Positions 1-5,934 of a stretch of 5,953 bases of DNA are shown one piece after another. Position 1 is the first letter of the stretch; every line of letters begins with the position of its first letter. The stretch comes from RGIG9079 sp964567845 (lineage in GTDB: Bacteria; Bacteroidota; Bacteroidia; Bacteroidales; Marinifilaceae), in contig CAZMOG010000097.1 in NCBI GenBank assembly GCA_964567845.1, forward strand, positions 1 to 5,953, in the 5' to 3' direction. A program made the position numbers and the translations under genes. Below the pieces are notes generated by a model. The model saw nothing but the letters and a program-made list of their open reading frames with translations. It was not told the origin of the DNA and ran no database searches.

Positions 1-1
1 A

Positions 2-310
2 AATAACAGTACCGAAGGAGCTAAAAAACACCTATGCAGAAACACCATTTATGTTTTTTTCAACGTATCGGTCGATTTATCATTAACCGTTATGTGGAAA
101 ATTTGAATGTCATCGGGTTATGATATCAAGAATCAAAAAATCACAGCAACCAGTTTCAACATTTCAAGAGACTTGCACTGCTGGAGCATGACATTCAACT
201 GTATTCCGTTCGGAACCCACCAGTCATTCAACTTCCAGATCAATGTATCATCGAGCATGTTGCGCGATTTGAAGTTGACAAAACGCGACTCTTGGTACGA
301 CAACAACTAA
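2..310 (+). pseudogene. 3' end of an LptD-like outer-membrane LPS-assembly gene, interrupted by an in-frame TGA
   Basis: The frame is open from base 2, stops at TGA 104-106, and continues in the same frame to TAA 308-310. The last 67 residues (from 107) contain SGYDIKNQKITATSF, RDLHCW, IPFGTHQSFNFQINV and SSMLRDLKLTKR, which I recognise as the C-terminal beta-barrel strands of Bacteroidota LptD/OstA-like proteins. LptD places lipopolysaccharide in the outer leaflet of the outer membrane. The codons before the stop read SLTVMWKI, which resembles the WKI-G-xSGYD stretch expected there, so TGA may replace a GGA glycine codon. I see no ribosome binding site before ATG 107, so a free-standing 67-aa gene is unlikely. 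Alternatives are a sequencing error, a decayed paralogue, or a frameshift near the seven-T run at 54-60. Family assignment comes from recalled motifs; most of the gene lies off the window. Confidence 0.55.
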
Positions 311-2256
311 TCCAGCTTTGAGCGACACTCCTCCAGGTCGGCATTGGCACTCTCCCACTCCTCCATAAGTTGCTCCAACTCCTGCTTGGCAGCTCCGTAT
401 GCCTTAAAGATCGATTCGTCGGAAGCTCCGTTTGCCATCTGCTCCTCAAGCTCTGCAATCTTCAATTCACAACCCTCAATATCGGATTCAATCTTCGATA
501 CTCGCTGCTCAGCTTTACGAACCTCCTTGTTCAACTGCTTTCTCTCCTCAAAGCTCAATTTGTTGACCGAGGGGGCAACTGTTGTCTGTGATGTTTGCAC
601 CGAAGCAGCACCTTTTGCAGAGTGGCGCATCTCATACTCACGGAAACAAGAGATCTTCTTTGCCTCAAGGAACTCGGCAATACCTCCAAGGAACTCCTTA
701 ACCTGATGGTCGGCAAACTCATACACCTTATCAACCAGACCGCTAAGGAAATCGCGGTCGTGAGAGACACAAATGACTGTTCCCTCGAAATTTCTCAAAG
801 CCTCCTTCAACACACCTTTAGTCTTCAAATCCAGATGGTTGGTAGGCTCGTCCAAAATAAGCACATTGTATGGTTCCAACAGTAGTGTCACAAGGGCCAA
901 ACGGGTCTTCTCGCCCCCTGAAAGCATCTTGACCTTTTTATCTATGTCCTCGCCCGAAAATAGGAATGCACCAAGAATGTCGCGAAGCTTTTTGCGAATA
1001 TCCCCAACAGCAACTCTATCTACGGTATCGAAAACAGTTACCTCTGGATCAAGCAGATCTGCCTGATTCTGAGCAAAGTAACCTATATGCACATTGTGCC
1101 CTTTGCGCACCTCGCCATCGAATGGAATTTCGCCCATGGCCATCTTGACAAGGGTACTCTTTCCCTCACCGTTCTTACCCACAAAGGCAATCTTCTCGCC
1201 ACGAAGAATCGAGAACTCTACATCCTTGATTACCAGATTATCACCATAACTCTTGGCTGCATCCTTAGCCATCAGAACCACATCGCCGGGACGCACTGCA
1301 GGCTGGAAACGCACAACTATTTGGCTTGTATCCAAATCCTCAACCTCGATACGTTCAATCTTGTCAAGTTGCTTAATACGGCTCTGAACCTGAACTGCTT
1401 TGGTTGCCTTGTAGCGGAACCTTTCAATAAACTCCTCGGTATCCTTAATCTGCTTCTGTTGATTCAAGTAGGCGCGTGTCTGCTGCTCTACTCTCTCAGC
1501 TCTTAACTGCTCGAACTGCGAATAGGGCACCTTGTAATCGTAAATTTTACCCAACGATATTTCAACCGTACGATTGGTAATATTATCGAGAAATGCGCGG
1601 TCGTGCGATACAACCACCACTGCACCTGCATATCCCTGCAAAAAACGCTCAAGCCATGTTATTGACTCAATATCAAGGTGATTTGTTGGCTCGTCGAGAA
1701 GAAAAATATCGGGGCGCATGAGTAGGAGTTTTGCCAGTTCGACACGCATACGCCAACCTCCGCTAAACTCGGAGCAGGGGCGATCCAGATCACTCTGCTT
1801 GAAGCCCAAACCCTTCAGCACCACCTCAATCTCACCATCCATCTCAGCCAAACCGTGAATGGCAATCTGCTCGGTTAGAACATGAATCCGGTCTATAAGT
1901 TTCATATAGCCGCCGCTCTCGTAATCGGTTCTCTCGGCAAGCTCCATATTCAGAGCATCCAGGTCTGCCTGCATCTTGAAAAGGTAATCAAAAGCCTTTG
2001 CAGCCTCTTGACGGACTGTTGTACCATGGCCAAAAACAATTGTCTGCGGCAAATAGCCTATCTTGCAATCATTATCTATTGCAACACTACCCTCGGTTGG
2101 AACATTTTCACCGGCAATAATCTTCAACAAAGTTGATTTTCCTGCACCATTTCTACCCGTCAAACCTATTCTGTCACGCTTATCTATTTGAAACGATATA
2201 GAATCAAAAAGGGTAAACCCTCCGAACATAACACTAACGCCATTAACCGCTATCAT
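307..2256 (-). CDS. ABC-F family ATP-binding protein (soluble twin-ATPase, ribosome-associated)
   Basis: This 649-aa protein has two complete ABC ATPase domains and no membrane segments, as in ABC-F proteins, which act on the ribosome (translation rescue, factor-like roles or drug protection) rather than in transport. Domain 1 has Walker A GRNGAGKST (34-42), signature FSGGW (164-168), Walker B and D-loop FLLDEPTNHLD (185-195) and SHDR (217-220). The charged helical linker at about 245-310 is where the P-site tRNA interaction motif lies in this family. Domain 2 has GKNGEGKST (360-368), LSGGEK (445-450), LILDEPTNHLD (466-476) and SHDRD (498-502). Residues about 566-649 are a charged, heptad-like coiled coil, as in Uup-type members. 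All catalytic motifs are intact. ATG 2254-2256 fits because the protein begins directly with the first beta strand (MIAVNGVSVMFGG) and a Bacteroidota promoter lies about 30 bases upstream. The subfamily cannot be fixed by eye. Confidence 0.95.
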   Translation of the reverse strand: MIAVNGVSVMFGGFTLFDSISFQIDKRDRIGLTGRNGAGKSTLLKIIAGENVPTEGSVAIDNDCKIGYLPQTIVFGHGTTVRQEAAKAFDYLFKMQADLDALNMELAERTDYESGGYMKLIDRIHVLTEQIAIHGLAEMDGEIEVVLKGLGFKQSDLDRPCSEFSGGWRMRVELAKLLLMRPDIFLLDEPTNHLDIESITWLERFLQGYAGAVVVVSHDRAFLDNITNRTVEISLGKIYDYKVPYSQFEQLRAERVEQQTRAYLNQQKQIKDTEEFIERFRYKATKAVQVQSRIKQLDKIERIEVEDLDTSQIVVRFQPAVRPGDVVLMAKDAAKSYGDNLVIKDVEFSILRGEKIAFVGKNGEGKSTLVKMAMGEIPFDGEVRKGHNVHIGYFAQNQADLLDPEVTVFDTVDRVAVGDIRKKLRDILGAFLFSGEDIDKKVKMLSGGEKTRLALVTLLLEPYNVLILDEPTNHLDLKTKGVLKEALRNFEGTVICVSHDRDFLSGLVDKVYEFADHQVKEFLGGIAEFLEAKKISCFREYEMRHSAKGAASVQTSQTTVAPSVNKLSFEERKQLNKEVRKAEQRVSKIESDIEGCELKIAELEEQMANGASDESIFKAYGAAKQELEQLMEEWESANADLEECRSKLD

Positions 2257-2284
2257 ATCTCTGACACTTTAAATTTACGAACTG

Positions 2285-2318
2285 CAAAGTTAAAAATTTA
2301 ACTACTCCTTTTCAATAG
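2285..2318 (-). promoter_or_regulatory. Bacteroidota sigma-ABfr-type promoter for the ABC-F gene
   Basis: Read on the minus strand, CTATTG (2318-2313) is followed by exactly 20 bases and TAACTTTG (2292-2285), matching the Bacteroidota -33 TTTG/TTG and -7 TAnnTTTG elements with 19-21 spacing. Transcription would begin near 2279, leaving a leader of roughly 20-25 bases before ATG 2256. No Shine-Dalgarno sequence is seen in that leader, which is normal for the phylum. Confidence 0.75.
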
Positions 2319-2357
2319 TCTAAAAATTCTGAATAGTAAAGAAAAATTGCTATTTTT

Positions 2358-2391
2358 CTATTGCAATTTAAAATTTCAAACGTTATCTTTG
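2358..2391 (+). promoter_or_regulatory. Bacteroidota sigma-ABfr-type promoter for pruA
   Basis: CTATTG (2358-2363), 20 bases, then TATCTTTG (2384-2391) matches the Bacteroidota -33/-7 consensus. Transcription would start near 2398, about 48 bases before ATG 2446. This supports ATG 2446 over the in-frame ATG at 2347, which lies upstream of the promoter. Its -33 hexamer and spacing are identical to those of the divergent ABC-F promoter. Confidence 0.75.
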
Positions 2392-2445
2392 TCAAAACTA
2401 TACTTAGTGGTACTTTTTGAACAAAAAACTAAACACAATAATAGA

Positions 2446-4077
2446 ATGTACAAAGGATTTTTCAAACTTCCGGCAATCGAGAACGAACCGGTAAAAAGTT
2501 ATGCACCGGGTTCTCCGGAGCGTGCTGCGCTAAAGGCAGAGTTGAATAGATTGAACAGCATGGATGCTGACATTCCCATGATCATCAACGGTCAAGAGGT
2601 TCGCACCGGCAACATGAAGGCTATCTGCCCTCCTCACAACCACAAACACGCTATCGGACATTACCACCAGGGCGATGCTTCGCACGTAAACATGGCAATC
2701 CAGGCTGCAATGGCAGCAAAACCCGCTTGGGAGAAAATGAGTCCTGAATCTCGCGCAGCTATATTCTTGAAGGCTGCTGAGTTGATTGCAGGTCCATATC
2801 GTCAATATTTGAACGCTGCAACAATGTTGGGGCAATCAAAGAACGCTTACCAGGCAGAGATTGACACATGCGAGTTGGTTGATTTCTATCGTTACAACGT
2901 TAAAAATATGTTCCAGTTATATGGAATGCAACCAAATACCCCTACAACAACAATGTGGAACCGCGTTGAGTGGCGTCCGTTGGAGGGATTCGTATTTGCT
3001 TTGACTCCATTTAACTTCTCATCAATCGCAGGAAACTTGCCGGGTGCACCTGCACTTCTTGGTAATGTTTGCGTATGGAAACCATCAAAGACCGCCGTTT
3101 ATGCTGCATACGTTGTTATGAAGGCATTGCAGGATGCGGGACTACCCGACGGAGTTATCAACTTGGTTTACTGTTCAGGTCCTGTTGCAGGCGACACAAT
3201 CTTCAGCCACGAGGACTTCGCAGGATTCCACTTCACAGGTTCTACAGGCGTATTCAAGGGAGCTTGGAAGAGCATGGTTCAGAACTTGGATAAATATAAA
3301 ACATATCCAAGAATCGTTGGTGAGACCGGAGGTAAGGACTACATCTTTGCCGATCCTACATCAGATCCAAAAGAGGTTGCAACAGCAATCACTCGTGGAG
3401 CATTCGAGTTCCAGGGTCAGAAGTGTTCCGCTGCTTCACGTGCATTCATCCCATCAAATATATGGGAGCAGGTTAAGGCATACGTAGCTCAGGATCTTAA
3501 GGAGATCAAGACCGGCGACGTTATGGACTTCACCAACTTCGTGAACGCAGTTATCGACGAGGAGGCATTTGACAAATTGGCTGGTGCTATCGAGGATGCA
3601 AAGGCTTCAAAGGATGCCGATGTTGTACTTGGAGGTAAGCACGATAAGAGCGAGGGTTACTTTATTTACCCAACCGTTATCCAGGCATACGATCCCAACT
3701 ACATTACAATGCGCGAGGAATTCTTTGGCCCTGCAATCACCGTTTATGTATATGAGCCGGACAAAGTATGGGAGACACTTGACATTCTTGACAAGGGTTC
3801 TGAGTACGGTTTGACAGGAGCTATCTTCTCGAAGGATAGATATGCTATTGAGAAATATACAGAGCGCTTGATGCACACAGCCGGAAACTTCTATATCAAC
3901 GACAAACCTACAGGTGCAGTTGTTGACCAGCAGCCATTCGGTGGTGGTAGAGCTTCAGGAACCAACGACAAGGCAGGTTCAATATTCAACTTGATTCGTT
4001 GGGTATCTCCACAGTGCATTAAGGAGACCTTTATCCCAGCAACCCACTACACCTACCCCAACTTCCGGGAGGATTAA
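2446..4077 (+). CDS. pruA: L-glutamate gamma-semialdehyde (1-pyrroline-5-carboxylate) dehydrogenase
   Basis: This enzyme oxidises glutamate gamma-semialdehyde, in equilibrium with P5C, to glutamate with NAD+, the last step of proline catabolism in the cytoplasm. It has 543 residues from ATG 2446, the usual size for single-function P5CDH. Aldehyde dehydrogenase landmarks in order are TPFNF (187-191), WKPSKTA (211-217), FTGST (263-267), GETGGKD with catalytic Glu293, FQGQKCSA with catalytic Cys327, EEFFGPAITVY (425-435) and PFGGGRASGTNDKAG (497-511), the P5CDH-type C-terminal signature. The frame is open from ATG 2347, but the extra 33 codons translate AT-rich promoter DNA and the promoter at 2358-2391 lies inside them. 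No proline dehydrogenase gene is adjacent, so this appears to be a single-gene transcript ending at the hairpin after 4119. Confidence 0.95.
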   Translation: MYKGFFKLPAIENEPVKSYAPGSPERAALKAELNRLNSMDADIPMIINGQEVRTGNMKAICPPHNHKHAIGHYHQGDASHVNMAIQAAMAAKPAWEKMSPESRAAIFLKAAELIAGPYRQYLNAATMLGQSKNAYQAEIDTCELVDFYRYNVKNMFQLYGMQPNTPTTTMWNRVEWRPLEGFVFALTPFNFSSIAGNLPGAPALLGNVCVWKPSKTAVYAAYVVMKALQDAGLPDGVINLVYCSGPVAGDTIFSHEDFAGFHFTGSTGVFKGAWKSMVQNLDKYKTYPRIVGETGGKDYIFADPTSDPKEVATAITRGAFEFQGQKCSAASRAFIPSNIWEQVKAYVAQDLKEIKTGDVMDFTNFVNAVIDEEAFDKLAGAIEDAKASKDADVVLGGKHDKSEGYFIYPTVIQAYDPNYITMREEFFGPAITVYVYEPDKVWETLDILDKGSEYGLTGAIFSKDRYAIEKYTERLMHTAGNFYINDKPTGAVVDQQPFGGGRASGTNDKAGSIFNLIRWVSPQCIKETFIPATHYTYPNFRED

Positions 4078-4118
4078 TCGGAAACAGGCCTAAAGGCTAA
4101 ATCAAACACTAATAACAC

Positions 4119-4158
4119 AATTCGGTCGGGAAACTCAACGTTACCGACCGAATTTGTA
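4119..4158 (+). terminator. Hairpin terminator downstream of pruA
   Basis: AATTCGGTCGG (4119-4129) and CCGACCGAATT (4144-4154) form a perfect 11-bp stem around a 14-base loop. A short T-containing stretch (TTTGTATT) follows on the + strand. It lies 41 bases past the pruA stop. The T tract is weak, so termination may be partial. The stem could also work for minus-strand transcripts leaving the reverse transcriptase cassette. Confidence 0.75.
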
Positions 4159-4210
4159 TTACAGCACTGCTGCCAGAAGCTGCCTCTATCTTCATTGCTC
4201 TCTATGATAT

Positions 4211-4272
4211 ACTCCTAACTCCTAACTCCTAACTGCTCACTCCCAACTGTCCACTCCTAACTAAAACTAAAA
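4211..4272. repeat. Degenerate 7-base tandem array (consensus ACTCCTA on +, TAGGAGT on -)
   Basis: Seven consecutive 7-base units run from 4211 to 4259, each starting ACT on the + strand: ACTCCTA three times, then ACTGCTC, ACTCCCA, ACTGTCC and ACTCCTA. ACTAAA (4260-4265) and ACTAAAA (4266-4272) follow. On the minus strand every unit ends in AGT while the other four positions vary. The array begins directly after the GCC codon of the GFRLA repeat segment, so it flanks the 3' edge of the retroelement-like cassette. No protein-coding role is evident. Confidence 0.85.
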
Positions 4273-4285
4273 GGCCAGGCGGAAG
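4267..4285 (-). repeat. Copy 1 of the GFRLA-end repeat (template-end / IMH*-like), just after the RT gene
   Basis: On the + strand, CTAAA-A-GGCCAGGCGGAAG here matches CTAAA-G-GGCCAGGCGGAAG at 5935-5953 at 18 of 19 positions. Copy 2 ends at the window edge, so the match may extend. Copy 1 continues GC-rich to about 4292 (15 G/C among the 20 bases 4273-4292) inside AT-rich DNA. DGR template and variable repeats share a GC-rich 3' end (IMH and IMH*), and position and composition fit that role. The sequence upstream on the minus strand is RT coding sequence rather than an adenine-rich template. Confidence 0.6.
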
Positions 4286-4314
4286 CCGAACGACTCTACT
4301 ACTCTTTTAAACAT
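4267..4314 (-). other. 15-codon reading frame in the -1 frame of the RT end, encoding GFRLAF-stop
   Basis: On the minus strand, ATG 4314-4312 opens a frame reading MFKRVVESFGFRLAF and closing at TAG 4269-4267. It overlaps the last RT codons in the -1 frame. The end resembles the C-terminus of the off-window gene (FRLAL-stop). It could be a relic of a target or template reading frame, or be reached by frameshifting at the T-TTA-AAA heptamer at 4311-4305. It is too short to call a gene without such context. Confidence 0.35.
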
Positions 4315-5285
4315 GACATTCTAAACGATTTACATGAAGCATGTTTTGTGAACGCTAACAAAGGTATTATATGATTAGAATAATCTTTTTCAGTAAACTC
4401 GCCTGATTTTAATTTAGCATCATAACTATTTAATTTATGTCTAAATCTTCTTTTACTCTTTCCCGACAAGAGTAAATAACCACTCTTTACCGTATAACCA
4501 AGAAAAGGTATTCCTGACAAACTCTCTCCGATAATAGGTGGTTTTATTGTAAGTTTCAACTCTATGTATGCATAATCGATATAATAACGAACTGCTGATT
4601 TCAACTCCTCTTTATTATTCATTAATATTAAAACATCATCCATGTAACGGACGTATATGGGAACCGATACAGACTCTTTCATATAGTGATCCAAATCTGA
4701 AAGATATAAATTTGCCAAATATTGACTGGTTAAATTTCCAATAGGCAATCCTTTTCCAGGAATAACACTGTAACTTTCAATAATCTTATCAAAAATATTA
4801 AGCAACCACCTATCTTTTATCACTCTTGCCACTTTACGTTTTAACACCTCATGATCAATACTGTCATAATATTTTCTAACATCAAGCTTTGCAAAATATT
4901 TATACCTTCTAACAGCTCTCTTTGCCTTCTCCAAAGCTGAATATATACCCTTACCTGGCCGAGTTGCATAAGAATCAAAAATCAATTTGCGATCAAAATA
5001 TTCATGACAAATATTCATTAACGCATGGTGAACAATTCTTTCCTTTATCGAAGCTGCGCAAATCAAACGCTCCTTAGGATCAAAAATCTTAAAGTAATTG
5101 TAATTACCGAATTCTATGGTTCCTGATAATAGTTCATTAAATATTTGAGCAACATTATTTTCAAAATCTTTTAGAAAATCTTTAACATCGTTCTTATCAC
5201 GTTTGCCTCGAAAAGCTTTATGAACAGCAAGAAGTATGTTATCATAATCAACAATCCGACTCTTTAAATTCCCTGCTCTCCTCAT
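4299..5285 (-). CDS. DGR-type reverse transcriptase
   Basis: This is a 328-aa RNA-directed DNA polymerase. Motifs in order: PKERLICAA and RIVHHAL (70-89), the N-terminal fingers typical of DGR and related RTs; FDSYATRPGKG (103-113); KLDVRKYYDSID (133-144) with catalytic Asp135; GLPIGNLTSQYLANLYL (179-195), where SQ replaces the SP seen in group II intron RTs and is the DGR-lineage hallmark; YVRYMDD (211-217) with catalytic Asp216 and Asp217; and GIPFLGYTV (258-266). The polymerase core is intact. There is no maturase or endonuclease domain, which argues against a group II intron. The start MRRAGNL fits the family's N-terminus and lies inside the upstream HRDC gene (38-base overlap), indicating translational coupling. 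Two tandem TAG codons end it (4301-4299 and 4298-4296). Codons are AT-rich, unlike pruA. The DGR assignment is from motif recognition. Confidence 0.85.
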   Translation of the reverse strand: MRRAGNLKSRIVDYDNILLAVHKAFRGKRDKNDVKDFLKDFENNVAQIFNELLSGTIEFGNYNYFKIFDPKERLICAASIKERIVHHALMNICHEYFDRKLIFDSYATRPGKGIYSALEKAKRAVRRYKYFAKLDVRKYYDSIDHEVLKRKVARVIKDRWLLNIFDKIIESYSVIPGKGLPIGNLTSQYLANLYLSDLDHYMKESVSVPIYVRYMDDVLILMNNKEELKSAVRYYIDYAYIELKLTIKPPIIGESLSGIPFLGYTVKSGYLLLSGKSKRRFRHKLNSYDAKLKSGEFTEKDYSNHIIPLLAFTKHASCKSFRMSCLKE

Positions 5286-5760
5286 TATTCAACTCATTAA
5301 CTCTTGTTGAATATATTGTACATAGTTGCTCTCCATACTTCTCCACCTTTTTCTTACCAATTCCCGAAATAGATAACAATATAGACTTGTTAATATTTTC
5401 ATGCTTCGCTATCTCCGCCAACTCTGCATCGGTAAATACTGCATAAGGAGGAACTGCATCATCGGCAGACAACAGCTTTCTAATCTTCCTAAATTCTGTA
5501 AAACGTTCAAACTCTTGTTCTGTTAACACACTTTTATAATCAATCTTCTCTCTACATGTACCACCTCCTGCTGTAATTCTATCTATATTTAATTGAGGGG
5601 TTGGAAGATAGGTCACACATATTGCCCAGAAAATACCATTATTACAATTTACAAACTCTTTTTTTATATCTAAAATTCTGTTAGAACGCAAGAATTTATT
5701 AACATTCTCAAATAAACTCTTATCACTACCTATTGGTACTAAAAATTGTTCAAGTTGCAT
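5248..5760 (-). CDS. HRDC-domain protein, presumed DGR accessory factor
   Basis: The protein has 170 residues. Residues about 79-150 form an HRDC domain (a nucleic-acid-binding helical bundle also found in RecQ and RNase D): LTEQEFERFTEFRKIRKLL, then VPPYAVFTDAELAEIAKH, then the SISGIGKKKVEKYG turn typical of the fold. Residues about 1-55 (QFLVPIG, FLRSNRILDI, FWAICVTYL) look like a separate small alpha/beta domain that I recall in HRDC proteins beside DGR RTs; its function is unknown. No helicase or nuclease motif is present. It lies between the presumed target gene and the RT and overlaps the RT start by 38 bases. In DGRs the Avd accessory protein binds RT and template RNA; HRDC proteins may fill that place in Avd-less systems, which is inference. 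ATG 5760-5758 is the first start after the hairpin at 5790-5831; no Shine-Dalgarno sequence is seen. Confidence 0.8.
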   Translation of the reverse strand: MQLEQFLVPIGSDKSLFENVNKFLRSNRILDIKKEFVNCNNGIFWAICVTYLPTPQLNIDRITAGGGTCREKIDYKSVLTEQEFERFTEFRKIRKLLSADDAVPPYAVFTDAELAEIAKHENINKSILLSISGIGKKKVEKYGEQLCTIYSTRVNELNNEESREFKESDC

Positions 5761-5789
5761 AAAGCTATTTTATTATTAAACGTAAATAC

Positions 5790-5831
5790 AAAAAACACCG
5801 GAGCTTTCTAAAACTAATACTAACACCGGTG
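5790..5831 (-). terminator. Hairpin plus U-run between the target-gene end and the HRDC gene
   Basis: On the minus strand, CACCGG (5831-5826) pairs with CCGGTG (5801-5796). Inside, after one U-U mismatch, three further pairs can form, leaving a roughly 16-base loop. Six U residues (5795-5790) follow directly, as in an intrinsic terminator. The first arm lies within the palindrome CACCGGTG (5824-5831). Termination here would separate the target transcript from HRDC-RT. I found no clean TAnnTTTG promoter between it and the HRDC start, so read-through or an unrecognised promoter is needed. Confidence 0.5.
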
Positions 5832-5855
5832 AATAAACTCATTAGAGTTGGTTTC

Positions 5856-5882
5856 GCATAACAAATAATATATCTATTATGC
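5856..5882 (-). other. 12-bp RNA hairpin downstream of the presumed target gene
   Basis: Bases 5856-5867 and 5871-5882 are inverted repeats around a 3-base loop. In minus-strand RNA all 12 positions pair, two as G-U wobbles. In + strand RNA those two positions are C-A and A-C mismatches, so the structure suits the strand that the cassette is transcribed from. It lies 52 bases past the target stop codon. Some DGRs need a hairpin just downstream of the variable repeat for retrohoming, although the classic one is GC-rich and closer. Confidence 0.45.
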
Positions 5883-5934
5883 AGGATAGATGTCGGTTTA
5901 CAAACATTCTGTGCATCCACACCATAATTGTAAG

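Noticed and set aside
107..310. A free-standing 67-aa gene
   Set aside because: The sequence matches the end of a much larger barrel protein and the open frame continues upstream of the TGA; no translation signal is seen at 107.
307..2256. Several + strand and alternative-frame reading frames inside the ABC-F and pruA genes
   Set aside because: They lie antisense or out of frame to clearly conserved proteins and their translations show no recognisable domains.
2347..2445. N-terminal extension of pruA from ATG 2347 (33 extra codons)
   Set aside because: It overlaps and precedes the promoter at 2358-2391 and encodes a low-complexity AT-rich stretch; the family protein begins near MYKGFFKLP.
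4211..4272. CRISPR array
   Set aside because: Units are 7 bases with no spacers, and no cas genes are present.
4299..4420. Template repeat hidden inside the RT 3' coding end
   Set aside because: This stretch encodes what looks like the family-typical RT tail (LLAFTKHA and onward) and lacks the AAC/AAT-rich pattern; without the off-window variable repeat it cannot be fully excluded.
4299..5285. Group II intron or retron RT
   Set aside because: There is no maturase or HNH domain and no intron domain V/VI-like structure, and the SQ variant of the SP motif with an HRDC partner favours the DGR lineage.
5808..5817. 10-base CTAAAACTAA shared with 4261-4270
   Set aside because: Low-complexity AT-rich sequence inside a hairpin loop; the match is too short to indicate a third repeat copy.
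5910..5921. Small stem TGTG/CACA with a 4-base loop just downstream of the target stop, a candidate DGR hairpin
   Set aside because: Only four base pairs that cannot be extended; expected often by chance.
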